In this document: positions 44,555-57,189 of the stretch, piece after piece | Layout: every line of letters starts with the position of its first letter | Numbering within the stretch: the first letter of the stretch is position 1 | NCBI GenBank assembly: GCA_963678675.1 | Contig: OY783192.1 | Span: 2,552,001 to 2,616,000 of the forward strand | Source: Xiphydria camelus | Lineage: Eukaryota; Arthropoda; Insecta; Hymenoptera; Xiphydriidae | Direction of reading: 5' to 3' | DNA length: 64,000 nucleotides | Position numbers and translations under genes: made by a program | The notes under the pieces: generated by a model | What the model saw: the letters and a program-made list of their open reading frames with translations, nothing else | What the model was told of the DNA's origin: nothing | The model's database searches: none

Positions 44555-46197
44555 CATAATTTCCCTCAAAATTTCGCTGGAAATCACGCGCTACCGTCAA
44601 GTGTTTCTCCGCTTCCGTCGTCGTTTTTCGGACCACACGGTAAACAGCAGCGAGTGCGAAAGCAGCGCAAGGTAGGTACGTGAGCTAGTCGCGAGCCGAG
44701 TAACACGTACCACGGCCTCTGCACGCGACAGCCACAAGGCGGAAAGAGAAAGACGCGGGTACACACGGTGCAGAACTACGTCAGTGGTCGACGCGCTAGC
44801 GGAGAGTATACGCGCGTCCCCGGCGTTATCGCGATCTCGTTCGTTCCACGACCATTAAGAACGTCGACCTCGCAATTACTTTTTACGGCGCATTCACGAA
44901 ACAAACAATTAGAGGAAGATACCCGTCCGAGATAAAGTTCGGCTGGACGTGCGCGCCCGTTAAAATGCTGCTTTTAACGGATTCTCAATCCGTGCTGGCG
45001 GCGCTAAGCGACCCAGGAAGCGACCGTGAATAAAGCCGGGGCCGTACTGGACGCGATATCGTAATACGATCGTTCGGTACCTTTGATGTTCCACCGCGGA
45101 TCCGTTCAAAAATCACCCATCGCCGACTGATCGTTTACCGCGGTATTCGCGCGCATCCTGTCGACGGGTATACCTGAGATGTCCGTTCTTAACTTTTTGT
45201 ATCTTTATAGAGAAGCATACGCTTTTCCGTGTAAAACAGTCCCCGTGACTTCTTATAGATTATTCTTCAAATAAAAACCTTTGAAATTTGCATAAGTAGT
45301 TTTCCCCGTCGCGAATCCCGCCAAGTTTATAATCCCAGTCGAGAGGAGTGTATATTCGCGAAAAGTACACGGGGAAACGCGCGCGTTAAATTTTACCGTT
45401 GCCGGCAATGAAAAGCTCTCCATATAACTGCTCTCTCCGATGAAATAACATAAAATAAGTCGAACGATAAATTTTATCTATCGTTATTTCGATACATTTT
45501 ACCGCCACCGAGTTATATTTTACGGTTCGACTCGGTGAATTTCAGCGAAAATAACTATATGCGGATCATTTTCACGCCGCCGCGGGGATTGTAACATTTA
45601 TTTTCCGCGTGTACCGCAGCGAGCGCGTTTGACAAAAGGTAAGGAGCTCCGCACAGCGTCTCCTCCGGGGACTCGAGGGTGGTAGGAATTAACGAGGGCC
45701 TCCCCTATCGAGACTATTCCGAGTTAAAGTTCGCAGGTAACCTCAACCGTGAATGAACTTCGGTGCTTAACGAAATTTAGGTAGATGGGATATCGCGTCG
45801 AACTCTCGGGAGCGTAACCGAACGAGGGAGGAGAAGAAGGAGGCGCGGAAGAGGTAAGAGCAGAGGCAGAGAGAGCGAGGAGGAGTGGGGAGAGGAAGAG
45901 AAACAGGTGTAGTGCGTTCGGTGGTGATAGTCGCTCGCCCCCTCGTGTGCCCAGCCTTGAAGTTAATAATTTACGTTTACGACTGGCGCGGCGCCGGGTT
46001 GGCTCGATCGCGTTCTCTTCGAATGCGCCGCATAGTTAGGCGTTCTAATAGAGCGTCGTTCGCAGCGGCGTTGCACCCCGCTCGATGCACTCGAGAAGCG
46101 CGAGGAGGGATGAAAGGACTAAGGGCGCGTGCGGTGGGAGCTTTGCGGTTTTTTCCAAGATGCGGGCCGCGTTTGCTGTGATAATTATAGTGGGTAC
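44555..46197. other. CpG-rich unique DNA
   Basis: A small palindrome (CGATAAATTTTATCTATCG) lies near 45467. A GA-rich stretch runs at about 45825-45905. No gene or repeat family recognised. Confidence 0.4.
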
Positions 46198-46730
46198 GTC
46201 TAATAGGTACCGCGATAACGTAACGTCCCGACCGCCGTAAAGATAAGAGCATTGGAGTTATATGGGAAAATTCAAAGTGCCTGTTACCAGTGCGCTTGTT
46301 ATTACATACGTAAATTTATTGATAATATGCATAAGGGGGAGAAACCGCACTTTCCCAAGGATTAAGCGCTCCTTCATAGAGCTACACGGGATCTTTCTCC
46401 TCGAATTCGTTGCGTATACTTCATAACTCTTCAATGGAACATCTTGAGGGTGGGGGCCAGGCAACGGACCAGAGCTTTGCGCGCTCGTTCAAAAATATTG
46501 TCCGCGGCTGCGCCGACGATAAGTAGGCATAATAGGTTCCGCGATAACGTAACGTCCCGCCTATAAAGATAAGAGTATCGGTGTGTCGCATGAGAAAAAC
46601 TGTGGGGTGACGGTGGGTACCTATCTCAAACCCACGCGCGTCCGCTGCAGTTACGCGCGCCTAGTAATATTACATAAGGGTAAACCACGCGCGCGCGGAA
46701 GGATTAAAGGGCTGCTTTTATAGGTGCGCG
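46198..46730. repeat. diverged tandem duplication, ~330-bp period
   Basis: TAATAGGTACCGCGATAACG at 46201 recurs as TAATAGGTTCCGCGATAACG at 46530, followed in both by TAACGTCCCG, TAAAGATAAGAG, an ATTACATA…ATAAGGG block and AAGGATTAA. The second unit is interrupted by GC-rich sequence. Non-coding in both. Confidence 0.65.
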
Positions 46731-47881
46731 CGGGTAGAGTGCATTAGAATACTTCTGGTTATGATGATGGGCGATGCTACGCTGCGGGTAACATCGGGTC
46801 CACGCGGGAGAGCCGATGTTGCGGCGGAGAGATCGCGCGATAATGAAAGAGGGGGATAAAAAGAGTGGCCTGTGTTCGGGCATTGAAATTACCCCCGATA
46901 ACCGCGCGTTGCAGGGGTAATGCGTTGCGATTTCGGGAGACGACGACGACGAAGAAATTGGGTGAGGTGATGCCGGCGAAAAGAAAGAGAGAGAAAGAGA
47001 GAGAATTGGAGAGGAGTGGAGGCGAGGCGAGGAGGGCGAGATGAAGAAAAGGGAGAATCAACCTCGAGCGGGGATCTTTCAAGGAGGCAATTTCGTAATT
47101 ACGAGAGGAACGTTCGTTCGAGCGACCTAGCCGGAACGAGAGCGCGTTTCGCGTTTTTCTCCTTTGATTTGTCGGTCGCCCGTTGGCAACCCACCTCCAA
47201 TAAAATCCACGTTTCATCCTCCCCTCTGCAATCGCTCGCCTCGCTCATCGCGCCGCTCGCGTGATCGTCCCATCCGTTCTCGCGTCGAGCGGCGCGGAGC
47301 TTTCCTTCGATAAGGCTAATTCGCTGGCGCGCATCCCTCGCGGAGTGGGCGCGACTGCGGGGGTGAGTCGGAGGGGAGCGCTCTTAATAAACTAATGCAA
47401 CCGTTTTTCGGGCAACCCTCCGCGAGAGGGTCCGAGCTCGAAACTTGGCACGCCGAGTAACTTTGCGGTTTATTCGTGTTTTTCACCGTTGCACTCGCCC
47501 CCGACGGCCAGAGGGTACGAATATTTCAAATGTACGCATCGCCCGCGTAATGCGTATCCATCCGGACGAGACGATAGACGCGGGCCAATTCGAGGATATT
47601 CGTCGTCCCTCGCGCGATGTGGCGGCTCGTGGGAAATGTTGCTTAGCGCAAAACATAAAGGGAGAAACGAGAGGGAGATAAAAGGGACGCGCCTGCGGAG
47701 AGGTATATAAAGTGCGGAGAAAAAATCGTCGAGCGCGCGAGCGCTCTCCTTCAGAGAACTCTATGAGCGATTACCCGAGCCTCCGAGAAAGGTGGTGGAA
47801 GTATTTGCCTCATCTGGGCCCGATCGGCTAACCCGATCGAACTTTATCGTTGATGGAACATTTAGACGGATGGAGCAACTT
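46731..47881. other. CpG-rich unique DNA
   Basis: A 146-codon minus frame (46777-47217) is Arg/Ser/Leu-rich and overlaps plus-strand frames. Nothing else recognised. Confidence 0.4.
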
Positions 47882-48105
47882 CATTGAGAAAAAGAGTCAT
47901 TTGATTTAACTAAATTTTGAGGAAACGGGCGGCCAACTAAATGTATAGTTATCTCAACAAATATGTCGTTGAAGTAACTAAAATTTAGTTGAAGTAACTT
48001 GATACCTAGCTGCTTCAATGAAATATTTGTTCAAATAACTATATATTTAGCTGGCCATCCGAAACTTCCAAATTTAGTTACATCAAGCGATTTTTCTTCT
48101 CAGTG
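47882..48105. mobile_element. MITE family O, long foldback
   Basis: 224 bp, CATTGAGAAAAAGAGTCA to TTTTTCTTCTCAGTG, flanked by TT on both sides. Arms of about 100 bp share TTGAT(T/G)TAACTAAATTT, GGCCAACTAAATGTATAG and GTTGAAGTAACT-type blocks. The interior TAACT words resemble the degenerate element at 3052-3840. Non-coding. Confidence 0.85.
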
Positions 48106-48107
48106 TT

Positions 48108-49302
48108 GATTTGATCACGATATCGATCCGATTGCTCAATTTTATTCTACTTCGTTATTTAAACGTATCGAATAAAGGATATTCGTGTAGACTTATCAGG
48201 CACAGCCTATACGAGCACGCGCCCCACAAGTACCCGATCGAGATCTCGCGGGACATCGGGTCAATTTCCAGTCGCGGAACGCGGTGGAAGGTAAACCGAT
48301 ACGGCGGCGGCGGGCGGAGAAGGGATCAGTAAGGAGATCGTAAATGCAAACCGCGAAACGTTATCGACAGGTAATAACGTTAACGACGTTAAAGGGGCGT
48401 TCGCCAAATCGTCCCGTTCTCGCAACCCGAGTTCGGGATAAAACAAACAGCTAGCGGTTATACGACCACCCAGCCGGCGGATTCGCCTAAACTCAACTAA
48501 AGTCGAGCAAACTACGCATTATAAAACCATAAAAACTCGGACGATCGTTACTCGTAGTAATGTCCGAGCGGACGAACCTTCGCCGCGGAGAGTGTGCCGC
48601 AGGTAGGTATATATACGGGCGAGAAGGTAGGAGAGACAATGGTGAGAACGCCTTAGCGAGGATCACGGAAAGGAAGAGACGGATAGATCGGCGGGCGTGA
48701 GAGGGAGGGGGACGCGCGAGCGGTTCGTGACTGCGCGGTGACGTCGACGATCGCGCGCGGGTTACCGGCCGCGGAGGCCCGGGAAGGAGTAGCGAATAGA
48801 AACATCAAAGCGCGAGCGAACGAGCCACTGCCGAGGTGACATACACCTGCGAAGCCGCTGATATAGCGCTTTGCTATCGGACGCGCTCGAGCATTACGCG
48901 CTACTCGCGATCGCCGTGAACTGTATAAAGAGTACAATGGCTCGCTTCTATTCATAGCCCGGCCCTCGGGATGGACGGCTGGTAGTGCACGCACGGCTGT
49001 CGCCGCGGCGCAACGGCTACGTCCGTCCTTCCGTCCGTACGACAGCGTGACTCGGTAATTATCCCAGAAAACACGGCGTACAACGTCTGTCGACGGCGTC
49101 CGACGTTATGGTCGCCTTCTCGCCTCTCCTGTGCAGTTCTTTGATGCTGTTTCTTGATCGTGTGATGGGGGGGAGAACGAGAGAGATAGTTAAAGGGGAA
49201 GGGAGGAAGAATGGTGTGGAAGAATGTTCTGGTTCAATAATAATGAGAGTTTGTTGCGAATTAAAAATAGGAAAATAGTCTGAGAAAGCTCAGTTGTTTG
49301 TT
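48108..49302. other. CpG-rich unique DNA
   Basis: Nothing recognised. A 113-codon minus frame (48653-48994) has no recognisable domain. Confidence 0.4.
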
Positions 49303-49474
49303 GAAAGATAAAGAGAGAAATTCTTTGAGTTTAGAAATTTGAAGATGAATCTATGAACAGAGGTATTGTAAACTTCGCTTGGAAACCAATACTTTGGAGA
49401 TAAATACTTTCAGTTTAGACATTTGGGAATGAATCTATGAAAGGAAGTATTTTTAACTTCTTCTTGGAATCATA
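49303..49474. repeat. tandem duplication, 84-bp period
   Basis: GAGTTTAGAAATTTGAAGAT at 49327 recurs as CAGTTTAGACATTTGGGAAT at 49411, each followed by GAATCTATGAA, AACTTC and CTTGGAA. Two diverged units in AT-rich DNA. Confidence 0.7.
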
Positions 49475-49609
49475 TAACACGTGTATACTGCCCAACTATG
49501 GAGAAAGGCAATAACTGCTAACCGAAAAATTTGTGGAAAATCAACTTTAACTTCGACGCCTTTAGCCGAAGGGTTTCCAAGACAGATTACTAATAAAACC
49601 TAGTTTTAA

Positions 49610-49742
49610 CACTGAAAAAGGGTACAAAATTTGGGTACAAAATAATTCAGATTCAGATAATGGAGAGGATCCATATTTTACCAAACGGATTGGTCATCAT
49701 CTTCAGAATTTTTATTAAATTGATAAAGTTTGTTTTCTCAGT
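49610..49742. mobile_element. MITE family N, copy 2
   Basis: 133 bp from CACTGAAAAAGGGTACAAAA to TTTGTTTTCTCAGTA. It shares ATGGAGAGGATCCATATTTT, ACCAAACGGATTGGTC and AAATTGATAAAGTTTG with the other N copies. Shorter than the 60-kb copy, so internally deleted. Confidence 0.75.
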
Positions 49743-49744
49743 AT

Positions 49745-52700
49745 GTATAGAGCAGGAAAGTTGTGAATATAAACTGATTTCAAGATACGTATGTATAATA
49801 CACATCGTAAGGCATAATGACTCTAATATACGTCATGACATGCAGCGTAAGACTTAGTTTTATGCTGAATAACCCTCGCATTATACAAGATATTTGACAT
49901 CATGACACCTTAACCACTTAACCTCAACTTGTCCATAGAATAACGAAACGTTATTTACATAGCTCTTAATTGGAATTGCTACCCCCGATGAAATATCCCA
50001 CCTAATTGTCGTCCACCGAATTGTCCATCGTATTTACTCAATTACAATATTGTACTTCACTTTTTCATATCAACCGTAACCCGAGGCGCACCGTTACGCA
50101 CGCTTTGTAGACAGAAATCAAACTGCGCGGTAGCGGATTGTGCGTCGAATCAAAGTGGACAGACTAATTGTAAAATTCCGTGCTAAACTGGTCAAAATTT
50201 TACAGAGTGTGACGAAAAAAACTTTCAGTTTTCGCTTAATACCGAAATACTCCGTATATTACCTATGCTATATAATGCCATGTGACATGACACTATGTAA
50301 GGCTGTACTACATCGGATGCTAGAATTATCTCGTATGACACTCAATGCTACACGTACGACAATAAACCTTACTTTGTATAAGACTCAAACTCAACATCCA
50401 CCTACATCCTGAACTACAAGTCACGTTTAATTTTCAATATCAATTTTTTCGCTTTACGCGTATCTCACCCATTTCCTACGTTTTGACGCCCCTGATTCGC
50501 ACGCCGCTGCAGCACTACGCGCATAGCTGGACGTCATTAATTCTTCACGTACACGCGCTCGCCTCACTGCGTCCGTCTTTCACAGGCTCACCTCAAACTC
50601 TTTTCCCCTGACCCTTGACCCCGCGACGCGAACCTATAACGCTGGCCTGAGTACATACGTACAACCGTATACCTGCGCCTCGCGACAGTCGCCTATACAA
50701 TTAGCCAGGCGCGGAAACGGCGTGGAAAAACTTCTGAAAGAAGAGAAACGACGAGGAATTACCGCGGAAAGTCACAACCGCCGGCGAGTCGGTCGCGTCG
50801 CGTCGTCGCGACGGGGACAACGGCATTTCGCGACGCGTAGCCGTAGGTAGGATACGTGCATATATAGCCTCACAACGCGGGTCTCCCATCTCTCTCCCAT
50901 GCTAGTCGAGATAACGTGGAAATCGCATCCTCGAGGCTGCAATTAAGGACGATTGCGTTGCAATCCTGCACGGCCGTTCGCCTCCCCGACGATAATCACC
51001 GCTGCCGCTGCACCGTAGCCCACGAGACGCGGCGGCCGCCGCCGATGCTCCGTGCTCCCGCTCCCCCCGTCTCTCTCTCTCTCCCTCTTCCCTCTCACGC
51101 TGCGAGTTGACGTCCGTGAAATTCGCGCGAGACGATCGGCCGTTCTCTCCCTTCTTCGCGTCTCCGCTCGCGCGACAAAAAGCAGCAGCGCCGATGAAAG
51201 GGATCGCGGCTCGTCGTCGCGCGATTTTCTGCAGGTGTCGGCGCGATAGGTGCGGGACGATCTTAATGCGGCGGGTGGAGAGGAAGAGGGGAGGAATGCT
51301 ACATCGGTAGGCGTACATAATAGGTGCGCTGCGGCGTGTGTGATACAGACCTCTCGGCCGGAACGGCGCCCGCCGGGGGGATGAACACTCATCGGAGGGA
51401 GGAGGAGACACGACTCCGAGGGTGTAATTATCAGTATCGAGAGTGAGCATCGTCGACCACGGGCGCATCGCGCGGAGAAGCAACGCGGGGCAAAAGGTTA
51501 CGCCGTCACGCGTGCGATATCATATACCTATGCGCGTTGCAGCGATGCGTATGCTCCTCGGCACCCTCCCTCCACCCCCGACTACCACACCTCTGTCGCT
51601 CCACCCGCGCCAACTTTATAACGTCGCGAGAATAAACTATACGGACTTACACCGGTTGAATCGGCCATTGGCCACCCACGCGGCTCCCTTGTCTGCCCTC
51701 TGCTCGACTCGATCTGCCGTTACAACGCGTATTTTACATAATGCGAGGTTGAGGACGCGCGTATAGGCGCGATGGAGAAAAAGGCATTGGCGAGGGGTCG
51801 CGCGTCGCCATCGTCCTTTTCGTTTGTTTGCAGGATCGCGTAACTGATCGGTTAATCTGGCTGGCTCTCCCTACAGAGTATTGTACAAATATATTTTTAA
51901 CGGAAAATTCAACGATCGCGTTGAATAGTTGACCTCTGTTCCTTCGACGTAACGAAATTATTGCGAATGCTGCACAAATCTTTCCATCCTCTTTAAAACC
52001 ACAACCGTTTATCTATAACCGTTTCCACTCTCAGATTCGAGTCTGATAACTAAGTAGGTATATGCATTGATACGTAAGGAGGTAGATACCCATACTACAC
52101 ATATACCATATCTCACGGCACAATTCTTATAAGAACCCTCCCGCGAAAAACGAGCGGGAAGAGGAAGAAGAGGGCAATCCGCGTCGGCTTCTCTCGTATT
52201 TCAAGATCCTCGAGCAATTTCACTACGCCCGCTCTTTATGTACGTACGGAGCGGCACGAGGGGACTTCCCGGATTTCATTGATCGCGAGTCGTAATTTTT
52301 CCGAATTCCATATGCGCCCGCACCGGGGTCCCCGCTTTTCTCTTTCGAGGCGAACCGCAGGGAGGAAGGACGACCGGACGTTATTAGGTATATAGAGGGA
52401 AGTTGGGGAGGCGGAAGTAAAGCCGAGATATAAGAGTATATAGAAGAAAATGGGGCTCGCGGCTGACTGTTCGATTGATACCGTTTGATCTTTCAAGCCG
52501 GACCTATCAACACCCGTTATCCCCCTGAATCTGCGGCCTACCCACCCCCGCGTTTCCTCCCGCTCTATAAAGACGGATAAATGAATGCGCGATACTGTAC
52601 CCCGAATCCTTCTTCCTTCCCATTTCTACCCCTCGCCGTCCCGTCTCCTCTTTCTGTTTCTGTTTCTCTCTCGCGGCACCTCCGGTCCCCCTCGTCGAGA

Positions 52701-53016
52701 CAATATCATCATCATCATCCTCGTCCCTACCTCCTCTAATCCACTGGTTCTCATTTTTTTCCCCCCGAGAAATAAAAAGCATATCAAGATCAGACGCCCT
52801 TTAAGAGATCAGGTGTATCAATGGAAAAGGTCCAATTTTATTCCGCGATGCGATATTTCCCGAGGGAAGCCGCGCGGAGCTTCCGTCTTATATTCCCATA
52901 AGTGAAGATTCATCGCGCGTATTACCGTTTATCTACGGATACACGCAGGTACGTGGAGTTCCGCGTGAAATCGACCCTGCCTCGCTTGGGCTCACCAGCT
53001 ACAGACAGACTAATTG
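49745..53016. other. AT-richer then CpG-rich unique DNA
   Basis: 49745-50450 is AT-richer with no repeat ends. 50450-53016 is CpG-rich, with a CT tract at about 51067-51086 and an (ATC)4 run near 52705. Frames up to 193 codons (50902-51483, minus) overlap others on both strands. No gene is supported. Confidence 0.4.
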
Positions 53017-53018
53017 TA

Positions 53019-53406
53019 CATGGAAAGAAAAATAATCGTAGCAGTTACAAAGTTTGTGCACTGAGAAAAAAATATGATGAATTTAACTGCATTTTGTTTT
53101 CGTTAAAGAATTTTTAATCATTGCAATCAAATTATTTAATTCAAGCAACTTGACCGGCGTTCCTCTGTCCGTAACTGTCAATTTAGTCAAATCTGCTATT
53201 TTTTTCTATGTGTGTTAAATTTCGAGACAAGTCCAGTTTATCGTTGCGATAACTACGATTTCAGTAAAAATTACAGCAACGCTTGCAACTTCTACAAGTT
53301 TTTACTATAATTTTTACTTAAATTGTAGCTATCGTTACAATAAACTGGTCTTCTGCCGAAATTTACCACAAACTTTGTAAATGCCACGACTTATTTTTTT
53401 TCCGTG
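53019..53406. mobile_element. MITE family G, copy 4, with nested F-like insert
   Basis: TA on both sides (53017-53018 and 53407-53408). CATGGAAAGAAAAATAATCG to TTATTTTTTTTCCGTG. TTACAAAGTTTGTG is cut from TTAAATTTCGAGACAAG by an insertion at 53059-53214. Without it the length is 232 bp, matching the solitary copy at 20685-20917. Confidence 0.85.
53059..53214. mobile_element. short F-like MITE nested in G
   Basis: 156 bp starting CACTGAGAAAAAAATATG. The right half has CTTGACCGGCGTTCCTCTGT and CAATTTAGTCAAATCTGCTA, matching the right end of family F (GTTCCCCGTC…TTTAGTCAAATCTACCA). The right terminus (CTATGTG) and the duplication are degraded. Confidence 0.75.
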
Positions 53407-53408
53407 TA

Positions 53409-55776
53409 TAAAATCGAAGAAGTAAAATCGCCGATATCTTATATTTTCTTTGAGATGCCATCCCGACGACTATTCAGGACTATTATATGATTCGACTATT
53501 ATATGATTTTCGGAATCGGCGTAAAGGAAATATTGAATATAACAGTCCAACATTCGAATCCAGAAATCTTGATTTTTGGTAAATTCCAAGGGATGCGTGC
53601 TCTTTTATTCTGGGACAGCATCGATGATATTATTCGAAAGCGTTATAAATAAACGATCCCCGATATCGCGTGACGAATAGGCATTAAAAGCTCAACGTGC
53701 CGTGCATATGGAGCATTTATGCGCCCATACGACAGTAACCCTTACCGGCACACAAACATTCTTCTACGGACTTAGCCCTGTACCGAAGAAAAAAAGCACG
53801 CGTATATAAATAAGCGTGACGCGCGTGACTATCGCGCACCTTGCTGCCCCGCAGGCGGATTTTTTCGCACGTGGATATAAACTAGGTGCGCGAGCGCGCG
53901 AGTAACAACGAGCAGATAATGGTGAAATACAGGCAGCGTAAATTTCGCCGGATGCGGGACTGGCGCGAAACGCGTCGCTTATGTACCGGGCTGTACAGCG
54001 CCTGGATAAAACGCGCGGGGGACTGAAGCCGGAGGAGAAAGAAAGTTGGAAGGAGACAGTGAAGGGAGTTCATGATTTATTCCACGGAACGAGTACCTTC
54101 CTCGTTTCGCTGAGTGGCCCTAACTCGTGGGGTACCCCGGAACCCCGGAAGATGTGGGAAAAAAAAACGCCGAAAATATGTCGGGATTTGAATAATTCCT
54201 CCCCGAAATTATTCCGAAAGTCCTTCCGCTATTAGACGAGGGCGGAGCGGAAAAAATGTCGCCGGTTATCGATTCGCGCGAAGCTGCACTTCGAAACCAC
54301 CTGCCAGCTTAACAGCCCGGCAAAACGAGCGCTTCTCGTGCCGCGAAGCGTACCTACAGAGAATTTGAATATTACCCGCGTCCTGCTTACTTATTGCGAC
54401 TCGTTGTGGATGGCGATACCTCACGCGACCGCGTGTGCAGGTATATATGCTGTACGCGGGAGAAGAAGGAGGGTCCGAGGAGGGCAGGGCAGCGGCACCG
54501 CGGCAGCAGGGTTCCCTCGCATCCCGTTCTACGGGGTTCTTGCGGTTCGCATGCTCGGCGGCTTCGCGCGTCAGCCAGTCGAAGCCGCGGCTTTTAATAA
54601 TTACGCTCACGCGAATCCGAGACATCAGTTAAACGAGGAGCCTTCTCCCATTCAATTTGTACCGACGACCATTAACTTTCCGCGGCCTCTTTCCCGTCCC
54701 TTTCTCCGGTTCTATCTCGCTCCCTCTTCCTTCCCCGTCTCGCGGCATCATCCCGTCTCCCTCGCACGCCCTCTCGAAATAAAGCAATTAACTCCGACCT
54801 CTCTCTCGCGTTAGAGGCGTTTGCCTGAATTCTTTCAGGGAAGCGCCCTCTTCCCAATTTGGCAATTAGTTTCGCGCCGATCGATCGGGCCTCGTTACCC
54901 CCGGGAGTAATCTCTCGTCCCGTTGGCCGGCGCGCGGCCTAAGCTCTCGTCTCCGCGCGTCACACACACACGTACACATTTCTCGTCTCACCTCGCGCGC
55001 GCACTTCGTAGAATTGCCCCGGATCGCGCGTCTCTCGTCGTATCGTCGAATGATCCGTCGGTAATGGCCCGCTCCCTCCGTTAACGAGGATAGCGAGATA
55101 GCCCCGAGCGGGCAGAAGGACGGCAAGATCTTGACAAATAGGTACGAGCTGTATAGGTGCGTACATCTCGTGTACCGCACGCGCATTCCAGACGTAAACG
55201 CACGCGACGAAGGGAAAGGAGCGAGAGGAATGCCGCGCGGGCAAACAGACGGCAGGTCCCCGACCACCGGTCGGTCGAGTCGGTTCTCGGGTCTCGAGCC
55301 TCGAGCCTGGAACCCGTGGGAGCCACGCGCCTGCCGCGCGCCACCTCCTCTCCTTCTTCTCCTTCTCCGCCGCGCCTTCTCCTCCGCCTCCTCGTCCCTG
55401 CCGACCCCCCTTGGATCCCCGTCGAGGCAAAACGCGAGACGGCGCTTCTATACGCGCGGGTCCGTTCCTCCTCCAGGCGCAGAATGAGAAATCCGAAGGC
55501 AAAGGAATCGATCGAGGCGAGCTGTACGGGTTTACACACCGAGGCGCGGTTATCGAGTTGCGGTCTGCAGGGGAAAAGAGCGAAAGCGGACGACTTGGGA
55601 ATTAGCCGCGACATCTTGGCGTAAATCGGTTATTGAGATAAATCGAGACCGTTCCGATATATATGTATATCGCGTTCATCTATCGCGAGAGACTCACGGT
55701 AAAGGTGCACCGCGGTGAGAGGGTGCAGGAAATATATGTTGTTGCATTTTTTTGAAGTGATCTTACGATGGAAAAT
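53409..55776. other. CpG-rich unique DNA
   Basis: Opposed frames of 133-180 codons at 54866-55624 on both strands show only compositional stop depletion. No repeat family or gene recognised. Confidence 0.4.
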
Positions 55777-56014
55777 TGCTCGGGAGGAAAAGTTTTCCAT
55801 ATTTTGCATGTATAATCTATATGTGAATTTGGTTATATATGGATTATATACTATTTTTATATTAACCATGTAAAGGACTATATACAGATTTTTTAATGTT
55901 TGTACAATCCATATATAGTCTTTATATGGTTAATATAGAAATCATGTATTATTCATATATGACCAAAATCACATATAGATTGTATAAAAAATACATAGAA
56001 TTTTTCCGCCAGTG
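55777..56014. mobile_element. MITE family K, copy 4
   Basis: The left end GGAGGAAAAGTTTTCCATA and right end ATAGAATTTTTCCGCCAGTG are inverted. TATAATCTATATGTGAATTT and TATAGTCTTTATATGGTTAA match the other K copies. The right end gives the family terminus as CACTGGCGGAAAA. Confidence 0.75.
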
Positions 56015-56016
56015 TG

Positions 56017-57189
56017 TACCCCTTATGATTAATTGCTTCATCGAAAAAGGGAATCTGATTAAGAAAATTGTTCAGGGAAATACGTATAATATGTTAACAA
56101 ACCGGTTACCGTGTGAGAATTGCCAACAAATAAAAATGTTTACCATCGCTCTGACTCTGAACTTCCATAAACTCTGAGTACTCGTCCAATTCTCTTCCCC
56201 GGCTATAAAATGTGACAGTGATACCTTGCGATTCGTCTCTAATGAAGCGCGTTAAGCTTTCAGCGTAATCCCAAATTTATGGACTCCGGGGTACGGACGA
56301 GCGCATACCACCGTCTATATCTATATCTATTATATATCTTCCGGAGTGCCATAACCTGACGATCGACAGGAAATGTCCACTTTCTTTATCATTACCGAGC
56401 GAGAGAGCGACGCGGAGGAAGTTTACGGAGGAGAAAAAGAAGACGAAGGCGCCGCGCGATGGAGGAGAGCCAGTCGGTCCGCGGAAGAACGGAAACGAAA
56501 TCTCCCGGGACTACTCCTCCCGCGGACACGATTTCAAGGCTGACTGACTGTAAAGTGAAAAAGTTTCCGCGAGTTCGCCGGATAGACATTGAGCGCGGAA
56601 AATATGGTCGAGTTGAAATTTATTCCCATTACGACGGCGCGGGCGAGGTCTTTCATAAAGTCAACTCGCCTCTTTCGGGAGTGCCCGCGCTTTGCGGTTC
56701 GATGCTAATGTCTGATATTTCAAGTTCCAGCGCGCGGTAATCCCAGCCGTTTTCTCCGTGGCACGCGGGCGGACCCGTCGAACCCCTCGACTAATTTATT
56801 CGCGAGTCGAGAGCCAAGGAATTCGGCACCAGAATGTTTTCCCTCTCGAACTCTCCCCCCTCCGTGCCGCGCTCTCGATCCTCCGATGCAGATGCGCGCG
56901 CGACGTCGAGTACCATACCTACCGTGCCAGACAGGGGCGACGGGGAAGGAGGAATACAGAGCGAGGGATCAAGGAGGAATTTTGAGGTCCTTTTCGCGGA
57001 TTATCAGAAGCGAGCACCGCGACGCGGAGGCGCGGGAGGACAAAAACTTGATCCCGGCGGAGCCGGCAGAATCTTTATCGCTCGAATGTAGTAATGAAAG
57101 TGTCAGTCGAACGTGATCTAATTGCACCTCGTCAGGTTCTTTGTTTTCCCTCGCGCTGCAGCATAGCCCATTTTCTCCGCGGAGGGATA
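56017..57189. other. unique DNA
   Basis: CTTTCATAAAGTCAAC occurs at about 56649 and again at about 57543, after the tandem duplication. No gene or element recognised. Confidence 0.4.

Noticed and set aside
54866..55624. Four overlapping frames of 133-180 codons
   Set aside because: Present on both strands at once, low-complexity Arg/Ser/Pro content, no domain.
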